Source: Burkholderiaceae bacterium (GTDB taxonomy: Bacteria > Pseudomonadota > Gammaproteobacteria > Burkholderiales > Burkholderiaceae_C). Taken from it: 6,273 nucleotides of DNA. Position numbers and translations under genes: made by a program. This document shows positions 1 to 5,719 of this stretch, in pieces. The stretch lies in contig JAFMJA010000164.1 in the NCBI GenBank assembly GCA_017853735.1, positions 1-6,273 on the forward strand, read 5' to 3'. Within the stretch, counting starts at the first letter, position 1; each line of letters starts with the position of its first letter. The notes beneath the pieces were generated by a model. That model was not told the origin of the DNA. It made no database searches and saw only the letters and a program-made list of their open reading frames with translations.

Positions 1-738
1 GAAACCTGCATTGAATTTGACGATGTGGTCGCGGGCTACAAGGATTTCATGATCCTCAACAAGCTGTCGTTCAAGGCCCGCCGAGGCGCCATCACCCTGC
101 TCATCGGACCCAATGGGGCGGGCAAGTCCACCGTGCTCAAGACCTTGTTTGGCCTGCTGCAGCCGCGTCAGGGCCGTATCCTGCTCGATGGCCAGTTGGT
201 CAACGGGATTTCTCCCAAGGAGTTGCTGGCGCGTGGAATTGCTTTTGTGCCTCAAGGGCGCAATCTGTTTGGTCAATTGAGCGTCTATGAGAACCTCGAG
301 CTCGGCGGCATCACCCTGGGCATGCAGACCACGCACGAGCGCATCCCTGAGGTGCTGGAACTGTTTCCCCGGGTCAAGGAACGGATTCACTCCCGCGCAG
401 CTTCGCTCTCAGGTGGCGAGCAGAAGCAGTTGGAGGTCGGCCGCGCCCTGCTGCTGCGTCCCCGAGTGCTGCTCATCGACGAGCCGTCGATTGGCCTGTC
501 GCCCCTGGTGGTGCTGGATGTATTCAAGCTCTTGCGTCGTCTGGCCGACCAGGGCACCACCGTGCTGATGGTCGAACAAAATGTCAAGCGTGCGCTGGAG
601 TATTCAGACGAGGCGATCGCGCTCGAATCGGGTCGCCTGGTATTGCACAAGCCGGCACATGAAATCCTGCATGACCCGCATATGGAGCGGCTGTTTCTGG
701 GTGGCGCGCACAGTGCCTCGGCCGCTTCTGCGCATTGA
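1..738 (+). CDS. livF: LivF-type ABC transporter ATP-binding protein (5' end outside window)
   Basis: This is an ATPase subunit of a branched-chain amino acid-type (HAAT) importer; it would power uptake at the inner face of the cytoplasmic membrane. The frame is open from base 1, and codons before the GTG at base 25 read as a normal LivF N-terminus (IEFDDVVAGY), so the true start lies upstream and the gene is partial. Visible motifs are Walker A GPNGAGKST (bases 106-132), the Q-loop Gln in FVPQGRN (253-255), signature LSGGE (406-420) and Walker B LLIDEP with the catalytic Glu (469-486). The switch position reads VEQN, with Gln at 577-579 instead of His, which is usual for LivF. The C-terminal FLGG is also LivF-like. 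HAAT systems import branched-chain or other amino acids, urea or aromatic acids; the substrate cannot be read from the ATPase. The other subunits presumably lie upstream, and the downstream catabolic genes suggest an organic acid or cyclic polyol. Confidence 0.93.
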   Translation, partial: ETCIEFDDVVAGYKDFMILNKLSFKARRGAITLLIGPNGAGKSTVLKTLFGLLQPRQGRILLDGQLVNGISPKELLARGIAFVPQGRNLFGQLSVYENLELGGITLGMQTTHERIPEVLELFPRVKERIHSRAASLSGGEQKQLEVGRALLLRPRVLLIDEPSIGLSPLVVLDVFKLLRRLADQGTTVLMVEQNVKRALEYSDEAIALESGRLVLHKPAHEILHDPHMERLFLGGAHSASAASAH

Positions 739-766
739 TTGAAGAACCCAAGTTGCCTGCTGGTTT

Positions 767-1834
767 ATGAGCATCCTTCAGATTGCAGTTGTTGGCGCGG
801 GCCTGATCGGGCAGGCGCATATCCAGCTGATCCAGCAGCATCCGCAGATGCGACTTCTGGCCATCGTCGACCCCGCACCTGCGACCCAGGCGCTGGCAAC
901 CAAGGCGCAGGTGCCGCTTTATGCCTCCTTGCAAGACCTGTTGAGCACGCATCAGCCCGACGGTATTGTGCTGGCCAGTCCCAATGCGCTGCATGTGCCC
1001 CAGGCTCTGGCATGCGTGCAAGCGGGCGTACCCCTCCTGCTGGAAAAGCCGATCGCCATCAGCGTGGCGCAAGGGCGAGAACTGGTCAAGGCCGTGCAAC
1101 ACCACCAGGCCAAAGTGCTGGTCGGTCACCACCGGGCCCATAGCCCGATCATGGCTGCTGCTTCAGAGGTTTTAGCCTCAGGACGCCTGGGCGAGCTGGT
1201 GTCGGTCATGGGCAGCGCCACCTTTTTCAAACCTGAGCAATATTTTCTGGATGGGCCCTGGCGCACCCAGCCCGGAGGCGGCCCGATCCAGATCAACATG
1301 ATTCATGAGGTGCACAACCTGCGTATGTTGTGTGGGGAAATTGTTGAGGTCCAGGCATTCGCTTCCCACACTGCTCGTGGTTTTGCGGTGGAGGATACGG
1401 TGGCCATCAACCTGCGCTTTGCCAATGGTGCTTTGGGCAGCTTCATGCTCTCCGATAGCGCCGCCAGTGCACGCAGCTGGGAGCAGACCAGCCAGGAAAA
1501 CAAGTCGTATGCCAACTATGCGGATGAGGATTGCTATGTTCTTGCCGGCACCATGGGCAGCCTGGCAGTGCCCACCATGCGGCTCAAGTACTACCGCAAT
1601 CAAAAGGAACGGTCCTGGATGAAACCGTTTGAGCAAAGCGTGATTGCCTTGCAACGACAGGATCCGCTGCTGCTGCAGATGGCGCACTTTGCCCGGGTCA
1701 TCCGTGGTGAGGAGCGCCCATTGGTCAATATCATGGATGGCTTACGCAACCTGTGCGTGACCGAGGCCATCACCCGCGCAGCAGCCAGCGGGCAGGTGAT
1801 TCGCCTGGAGGGTGAATTCGATGCGCTGGCGTGA
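767..1834 (+). CDS. Gfo/Idh/MocA family NAD(P)-dependent oxidoreductase
   Basis: This is a 355-residue soluble dehydrogenase of normal family length. Members oxidise or reduce a hydroxyl/keto group on sugars, inositols and related polyols. The N-terminal Rossmann fold (about 1-120) carries the GAGLIG dinucleotide motif at residues 10-15 and the family's EKP motif at 93-95, whose Lys94 is the usual catalytic lysine. The C-terminal alpha/beta domain contains a GGGP stretch (170-173) and His180 in NMIHEVH, the usual catalytic histidine position; the Asp often seen four residues earlier is Ile176, with Asn177 beside it. A RGFAVEDT segment (204-211) and a GTMGSL turn (261-266) are also present. 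The ATG at 767 is the only start between the in-frame stop at 740 and the GxGxxG motif. No strong Shine-Dalgarno is visible, and the 28-base gap suggests readthrough or coupling from the transporter gene. Substrate and cofactor preference cannot be read; shikimate/quinate or inositol-like compounds fit the neighbours. Confidence 0.9.
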   Translation: MSILQIAVVGAGLIGQAHIQLIQQHPQMRLLAIVDPAPATQALATKAQVPLYASLQDLLSTHQPDGIVLASPNALHVPQALACVQAGVPLLLEKPIAISVAQGRELVKAVQHHQAKVLVGHHRAHSPIMAAASEVLASGRLGELVSVMGSATFFKPEQYFLDGPWRTQPGGGPIQINMIHEVHNLRMLCGEIVEVQAFASHTARGFAVEDTVAINLRFANGALGSFMLSDSAASARSWEQTSQENKSYANYADEDCYVLAGTMGSLAVPTMRLKYYRNQKERSWMKPFEQSVIALQRQDPLLLQMAHFARVIRGEERPLVNIMDGLRNLCVTEAITRAAASGQVIRLEGEFDALA

Positions 1835-1972
1835 TCAGGAGCCGCTTGTTCTTGGCTTGCAGTGCTTGAGATGTAGGATCGACTGGCGCAGCTTTTCGCC
1901 AGGCCAGGCGGGAAATCCGCTGACCGATCAAGCTCTTGAACCATTGCCCTTTTATTTCTAAGGAGTCTGACC
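1835..1972 (+). promoter_or_regulatory. intergenic leader with inverted repeats and a weak promoter candidate
   Basis: This 138-base gap is the largest in the window. It contains a perfect 6-bp inverted repeat CTGGCG/CGCCAG with an 8-base loop (1883-1902), a smaller GCGG/CCGC hairpin (1908-1920) and a TCAAG-CT-CTTGA dyad (1928-1939). A weak sigma70-like pair, TTGGCT (1852-1857) and TAGGAT (1874-1879), is separated by 16 bases. A pyrimidine-rich run (1948-1959) precedes the Shine-Dalgarno. No hairpin is followed by a T-tract, so a classical terminator is not supported. A secondary promoter, an operator dyad or a leader structure before the HPPD-like gene are all possible; none is proven. Confidence 0.3.
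1960..1965 (+). promoter_or_regulatory. strong ribosome binding site AAGGAG
   Basis: AAGGAG lies 7 bases before the ATG at 1973. It fixes that start over the ATG two codons later (1979) and over Met20 (2030), where the conserved domain begins. It is the best Shine-Dalgarno in the window, suggesting that the HPPD-like gene is well translated independently of the dehydrogenase gene. Confidence 0.85.
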
Positions 1973-2857
1973 ATGAGTATGACAAGTCTTTCGCGGGAGG
2001 CAGTGCTTGACAATGCCAACCCGCTGGGCATGGCTGGTATCGAGTTCATCGAGTACGTCACCAGCCGGCCCCAGGCGCTGGGCCAGGCCTTGGAGATGAT
2101 GGGGTTTCGCCCGGTGGCGCGGCATCGCTCGCGCGAGGTCATGTTGTATCGGCAAGGGGACATGAACATCATCATCAATGCGCATGTCAGCGACCGCCCC
2201 TCCAGCCTGATGCCCAATGAAAAACCGGTGATTGCCGCCATCGCCCTGCGCGTGCGCGATGCGGCTGCTGCTTACCAGCATGTGCTGGCGCGTGGTGCCT
2301 GGGCGGTGCCCATCCATGTGGCGGTGATGGAACTCAATATTCCCGCAATCCATGGAGTGGGTTCGAGCCGGATTTATTTTGTCGACCGCTTTGAGGAATT
2401 TTCGATTTACGACGTGGATTTTGTGCCGATCCCCTCAGTCGAGGCCAAGCCGGCAGCGATTTCTGGCCTGCGCTGGTTCGGTGTTGTGCAATACATCGGC
2501 AATGACCGCATGGACGACTGGATCGAGTTCTATCGGGAATTGTTCGGCTTCGAGCCGGTGCCCGAGGCGCAGCACTTTGGCATCATGACCAAGGGCCGAA
2601 TCCTGCGCAGTCCCTGCCGCAGCTTTTACCTGCAATTGATTGAGCCCGAGCCCGGCATTGTCGATGTCGAAGACGATGAGATGCTGCAGCGTATCGGACT
2701 GGGCACACCCGATGTACCCGATGCAGTCAAGGTTCTGCGTGGGCGTGGGGTGCAGTTTGTGCAAACCCCCGGACAACCGGTAAGCGAGCGTGGCGCGCTG
2801 ACCACCAACTGGCTGGGCAGCGTGGCTTTCGAGCTGGTCCATGTGGAGCGTGCCTGA
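1973..2857 (+). CDS. HPPD-like VOC superfamily protein, probably without iron-dependent dioxygenase activity
   Basis: This 294-residue cytoplasmic protein resembles 4-hydroxyphenylpyruvate dioxygenase and the C-terminal half of QuiC-type proteins, with two VOC domains after a leader of about 20 residues. Domain 1 (about 21-155) has HPPD hallmarks: GIEFIEY (22-28), MMGF (42-45), ARHRSREVMLYRQGD (49-63) and RIYFVDRF (133-140). Domain 2 (about 164-294) has RMDDWIEFYRELFGF (179-193) and TPDV (245-248). HPPD binds iron by His, His and Glu, all in domain 2. Aligned by eye, the first His (DH before the LTHNV-type strand) is Gly170, the second (QHIAF motif) is Arg240, and only the Glu remains (Glu287 in VAFELV). 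The C-terminal region is also shorter than in HPPD of about 350 residues. Its stop overlaps the next gene's start by one base, so it is probably translated with, and may partner, the TIM-barrel protein. The fold is clear; the function is not. Confidence 0.8.
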   Translation: MSMTSLSREAVLDNANPLGMAGIEFIEYVTSRPQALGQALEMMGFRPVARHRSREVMLYRQGDMNIIINAHVSDRPSSLMPNEKPVIAAIALRVRDAAAAYQHVLARGAWAVPIHVAVMELNIPAIHGVGSSRIYFVDRFEEFSIYDVDFVPIPSVEAKPAAISGLRWFGVVQYIGNDRMDDWIEFYRELFGFEPVPEAQHFGIMTKGRILRSPCRSFYLQLIEPEPGIVDVEDDEMLQRIGLGTPDVPDAVKVLRGRGVQFVQTPGQPVSERGALTTNWLGSVAFELVHVERA

Positions 2858-2859
2858 TG
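2845..2859 (+). promoter_or_regulatory. ribosome binding site and TGATG stop/start overlap
   Basis: GGAG (2845-2848) inside the last codons of the HPPD-like gene lies 8 bases before the ATG at 2857. The preceding stop TGA (2855-2857) shares its final A with that ATG. This arrangement supports translational coupling and roughly matched production of the two proteins. Confidence 0.75.
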
Positions 2860-3762
2860 AATGCCGCCACGATGCATCGCCAGGGTCACTTTGAAGACTT
2901 CGGGATGGACACCATCTCCATGGCCGGGACCCTGGGCGCCAAATTGCAGGCTGTGCGAGATGCCGGCTTCAGCCAGATCATGCTCAACGCGCGTGACCTC
3001 ACCAGCCACGCTGAGGGGATCGAGGCGGCCATCCAGCTGGTACGCCACAGTGGCCTGCGTGTCACAGGCTTGCAGGTCCTGCGCGACTTCGAGGGTTTGT
3101 CGGGCCATCTGCATGAATACAAGATGGACATTGCCAAATCCATGTTGGAGATGAGCCATGCGGTCGGTGCCAAGCTGCTGCTGGTGTGCTCCTCCACCAG
3201 CGTGCATGCGAGCGAGGATCCGCAGCGGCTGGCCAATGACCTGCGCAAGCTCGCATTGCTGGCTGTGCCCAAGGGCATTCGCATCGCCTATGAGGGCCTG
3301 TCCTGGGGCCGTACGGTCAATGAGTTCACCATGGCCTGGGATGTGGTCAGCCGAGCCGATGCGCCCAACCTGGGCATTGGCATCGACTCCTTCCATGCCT
3401 TTGCCACCAAGACATCGCTCGATGAGCTCGACATGCTGGATCCGGAAAAGATTTTTCTGGTCCAGCTGGCAGACTTCATGTGGCAAGACATTCGTTCCGT
3501 CGAAGAGCGTATCAATACCGCCCGTCATTTCCGTGTCTTTCCCGGAGAAGGGGTGCACAGCCAGCAGCTGGCCGAACTGGTCATGCGCCTGGCGGCGCTC
3601 GGATACCGGGGCGACTACAGCTTTGAAGTCTTCAACGATGATTACCTGCAGATACCGCTACCGGTGGTGGCCCAGCGTGCACGCCGCTCGGCCGAGTGGC
3701 TGGGCGAGGAGGTGCTGCGCCGCTCAGTGCCCTTGCCCAATCGCATGCAGTTGCGGCCCTGA
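2857..3762 (+). CDS. TIM-barrel sugar phosphate isomerase/epimerase-like protein, probable 3-dehydroshikimate dehydratase
   Basis: This 301-residue AP-endonuclease-2-type TIM barrel resembles the N-terminal domain of QuiC1, the metal-dependent 3-dehydroshikimate dehydratase that makes protocatechuate in quinate/shikimate breakdown. Shared features recalled from that family are SMAGTLGAKL near the N-terminus (21-30), RDFEG (76-80), YEGLSWGR (145-152), IDSFHAF (176-182), FLVQLAD (200-206), RHFRVFPGEG (223-232) and FEVFND (256-261). Expected metal ligands are all present: Glu146, Asp177, Gln203 and Glu257, with His180 and Arg226 also in place. No signal peptide is seen, so it is cytoplasmic. The barrel is complete but stands alone at about 300 residues, whereas QuiC1 continues into an HPPD-like domain; here that domain is the preceding gene. 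A different cyclic keto-acid dehydratase or an IolE-like inosose dehydratase remains possible. The fold is near certain and the exact substrate is moderately supported. Confidence 0.82.
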   Translation: MNAATMHRQGHFEDFGMDTISMAGTLGAKLQAVRDAGFSQIMLNARDLTSHAEGIEAAIQLVRHSGLRVTGLQVLRDFEGLSGHLHEYKMDIAKSMLEMSHAVGAKLLLVCSSTSVHASEDPQRLANDLRKLALLAVPKGIRIAYEGLSWGRTVNEFTMAWDVVSRADAPNLGIGIDSFHAFATKTSLDELDMLDPEKIFLVQLADFMWQDIRSVEERINTARHFRVFPGEGVHSQQLAELVMRLAALGYRGDYSFEVFNDDYLQIPLPVVAQRARRSAEWLGEEVLRRSVPLPNRMQLRP

Positions 3763-3777
3763 GCCGCGATTTGGCTC
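3761..3777 (+). repeat. short inverted repeat at the end of the dehydratase gene
   Basis: GAGCC (3761-3765) and GGCTC (3773-3777) form a 5-bp stem with a 7-base loop directly at the stop codon. A second, looser dyad AGCCAG/CTGGCT (3781-3786 and 3804-3809) follows. Neither has a T-tract, so they could be a weak transcript end or part of the next gene's control region. Chance is a real alternative in GC-rich DNA. Confidence 0.25.
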
Positions 3778-3809
3778 GCCAGCCAGGATGAGTTGGCGTG
3801 AAACTGGCT

Positions 3810-3840
3810 TTGCCATGAGGTTTGCGCATGGTGCTAGCAT
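3810..3840 (+). promoter_or_regulatory. candidate extended -10 promoter for the FrnE-like gene
   Basis: TTGCCA (3810-3815) matches the -35 consensus at five of six bases. TAGCAT (3835-3840) is preceded by TG and one base (3832-3834), an extended -10 arrangement that tolerates the long 19-base spacer. Transcription would be expected to begin about seven bases after the -10, at or very near the A of the ATG at 3847. No Shine-Dalgarno is seen next to that ATG. The element would separate the FrnE/MFS/phosphoesterase unit from the catabolic genes upstream. Confidence 0.4.
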
Positions 3841-3846
3841 CGGCGC

Positions 3847-4527
3847 ATGAAAAAAACCCTGAAAATTGACTTTGTGTCGGACGTGGCTTGCCCATGGTGC
3901 GCCGTGGGGCTGGCCTCCCTGGAGCGGGCGCTGGAGCGTGTGGCGCCGGAGATTGAAGCTGAGATGCATTTCCAGCCCTTTGAACTCAATCCGGACATGG
4001 TGCCCGAAGGCCGTGATGTCACTGAATATCTGGGCGAAAAATACGGCTCCAGCGCTGAACAGCAGGCCCAGACGCGTGCCCATATCGCCCAACGCGGCGC
4101 CGATGTGGGGTTCACCTTCAATCCTGATGGGCGAGGCCGGATCTGGAACACTTTTGATGCACACCGACTGCTGACCTGGGCGGGGGAGCAGGATCCCGCC
4201 CAGCAGCATCGCTTGAAGCGCTTGCTGCTGGAGGCCTACCATGGGCGTGCTCAAAGCCCGGCTGATCCTGCTGTACTACTCGATGCAGTGGGCGCAGCCG
4301 GCCTGGATGTCCAGCGTGCCCAAGCCATTCTGGCGGGTGAGGAATTTGCCGGTGAAGTGCGCGCTCGCGAAGCTTATTTCCAGCGCGCCGGAATTCACTC
4401 GGTGCCTGCCATCATCATCAACGAGCGGCACCTGATTTCCGGGGGGCAGCCTGTGGAAGTGTTCGAGCGCGCCTTGCGCGAGCTTGCGGCGGCCAACGCT
4501 GACGAGGCGACCCGAGAAGAAGCTTGA
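3847..4527 (+). CDS. DsbA-family (FrnE-like) thiol oxidoreductase
   Basis: This 226-residue thioredoxin-fold protein with a helical insertion is typical in length for the FrnE/2-hydroxychromene-2-carboxylate isomerase-like branch of the DsbA superfamily. The first strand KIDFVSDV is followed by the redox motif Cys15-Pro-Trp-Cys18. The FQPFELNPD segment (42-50) and the C-terminal GIHSVPAIIINERHLISGGQP (two adjacent parts of residues 182-202) are diagnostic; Pro187 is the expected cis-proline facing the active site. There is no signal peptide, so it acts in the cytoplasm, probably in thiol-disulfide exchange or in redox stress, as proposed for FrnE of Deinococcus. The insertion contains FDAHRLLTWA (103-112), also typical. 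The ATG at 3847 places the beta strand correctly; no nearby Shine-Dalgarno is visible, and the transcript may be leaderless. Its last bases overlap the start of the MFS gene. The physiological partner cannot be read. Confidence 0.92.
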   Translation: MKKTLKIDFVSDVACPWCAVGLASLERALERVAPEIEAEMHFQPFELNPDMVPEGRDVTEYLGEKYGSSAEQQAQTRAHIAQRGADVGFTFNPDGRGRIWNTFDAHRLLTWAGEQDPAQQHRLKRLLLEAYHGRAQSPADPAVLLDAVGAAGLDVQRAQAILAGEEFAGEVRAREAYFQRAGIHSVPAIIINERHLISGGQPVEVFERALRELAAANADEATREEA

Positions 4528-5714
4528 AAAACAGCTGGCTGCCGCTGGCGGTGACCTTGGCCATTCAGGCCCTGGTTTCCATGGCACTCCTGACCTTGCC
4601 GGTGATGGCGCCCGTGGTGAGCGAGGCAGTGGGCGTATCAGCTACCTATGTTGGCCTTTATGTGTCGCTGGTTTATGTGGGTGCCATGATTGCCAGCCTG
4701 TCCAGCGGTGCAGCTGTGGCCCATTACGGCGCGATTCGGGTGAGCCAGATTGGGCTGCTGATCTGTGCCCTCGGGCTGTCCTTATGCGCCTTGCCCTCAT
4801 TGCCCCTGATGGTGGCTGGTGCCTTGCTAATCGGTTTGGGCTATGGCCCGGCTACGCCAGCGAGCTCGCATTTGCTGGCGCGCACCACCTCGGCAGACAA
4901 TATGTCGCTGGTGTTTTCTCTCAAGCAAACCGGGGTGCCGCTGGGCGGTGTGATGGCCGGTGCCGTACTGCCAGGGTTGATGTTGCTGACCAATTGGCAG
5001 GTGGCCCTGCTGGTAGTTGCTAGCGCCTGCGTGGTGTGCGCTGCCTTGAGCCAATTTTTGCGCCGGCCAATGGATGCCGACCGCGATCCCAGCCAACCTG
5101 TCCGCCTGAGCAATCTGGCCCAGCCCATCCGCCTGATCCTGCGCGTTCCGGCGCTGCGCCTGCTGGCGCTTTGTTCGTTTCTGTTTGCCCTCACCCAGCT
5201 CTCCCTGGTGACCTATCTGGTCAGCTATCTGTATGAAGGCCTGACTTATGGACTGGTGGCTGCCGGCTTTACCCTCTCGGTGACCCAAACAGCCGGAGTG
5301 GTGGGCCGGGTGTTCTGGGGCTGGATTTCTGACCGCTTCCTGGGTGCGCGGCGAATGCTGGTGTTGCTGGGCGCCTTGATGGCCTTGTCCAGCCTGTCCA
5401 CCGCCATGCTGTCGGTTGATTCGCCGGTCTGGCTGGTCTGGCTGGTGCTGACGCTATTTGGCGCCTCGGCCATTGGATGGAATGGCGTCTATCTGGCCGA
5501 AGTCGCGCGTCAGGCGCCTGCTGGTCAAGCGAGCCTGGCCACGGGTGGCACCCTCAGCGTCACTTTTCTGGGTGTGGTGCTGGGTCCCCCTCTGTTTGGC
5601 GCGGTTTGTGGCCTTTTTGACAGCTACCGGGCGGGTTACGCATCATTGGCCCTACCGACCCTGGTCTGCAGCATGCTGCTGATGAGGCGGCGCAGCGCCC
5701 AGCATTTTGGGTGA
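4524..5714 (+). CDS. MFS transporter, 12 predicted membrane helices
   Basis: This 396-residue inner-membrane permease is of usual Major Facilitator length and is very hydrophobic. By eye there are twelve helices: about 5-30, 41-63, 70-90, 93-115, 131-153 and 158-178, then a charged central loop (178-205), then 210-235, 243-265, 275-297, 301-325, 340-363 and 366-387. A motif-A-like loop GWISDRFLGARR (266-277) sits between helices 8 and 9. SLKQTGVPLGG (132-142) at helix 5 and GWNGVYLAEVAR (318-329) near helices 10-11 recall a poorly characterised MFS group of Burkholderiales. The start is TTG at 4524, sharing TTGA with the stop of the FrnE-like gene; purine-rich GAGAAGAAG just upstream can serve as ribosome binding site. 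The next in-frame Met (residue 20) lies inside helix 1 and would truncate it. Substrate is unknown; export of a toxic compound and import of an organic acid are both possible. Confidence 0.9.
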   Translation: MKNSWLPLAVTLAIQALVSMALLTLPVMAPVVSEAVGVSATYVGLYVSLVYVGAMIASLSSGAAVAHYGAIRVSQIGLLICALGLSLCALPSLPLMVAGALLIGLGYGPATPASSHLLARTTSADNMSLVFSLKQTGVPLGGVMAGAVLPGLMLLTNWQVALLVVASACVVCAALSQFLRRPMDADRDPSQPVRLSNLAQPIRLILRVPALRLLALCSFLFALTQLSLVTYLVSYLYEGLTYGLVAAGFTLSVTQTAGVVGRVFWGWISDRFLGARRMLVLLGALMALSSLSTAMLSVDSPVWLVWLVLTLFGASAIGWNGVYLAEVARQAPAGQASLATGGTLSVTFLGVVLGPPLFGAVCGLFDSYRAGYASLALPTLVCSMLLMRRRSAQHFG

Positions 5715-5719
5715 TTTCA

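Noticed and set aside
584..1141. 185-codon open frame on the - strand opposite the LivF end and the dehydrogenase start
   Set aside because: It spans two well-supported + strand genes, has no recognisable domain and is the expected by-product of their codon bias.
739..1143. 134-codon + strand frame beginning right after the LivF stop
   Set aside because: It overlaps the dehydrogenase gene in another frame, and its Ala/Pro/Gly/Arg-rich low-complexity translation looks like an out-of-frame reading.
1883..1902. Rho-independent terminator after the dehydrogenase gene
   Set aside because: The CTGGCG/CGCCAG stem is only 6 bp and its T-run is in the loop, not after the stem; the bases following it are GC-rich.
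1973..2857. Calling the HPPD-like gene a functional 4-hydroxyphenylpyruvate dioxygenase (hppD)
   Set aside because: Two of the three expected iron ligands appear replaced and the C-terminal region is short; no tyrosine/homogentisate pathway gene is nearby in the window.
2626..3558. 310-codon open frame on the - strand across the HPPD-like/dehydratase junction
   Set aside because: It lies opposite two convincing + strand genes with recognisable motifs; its translation is rich in His/Gln and lacks any domain I recognise. Long antisense frames are common in GC-rich coding DNA.
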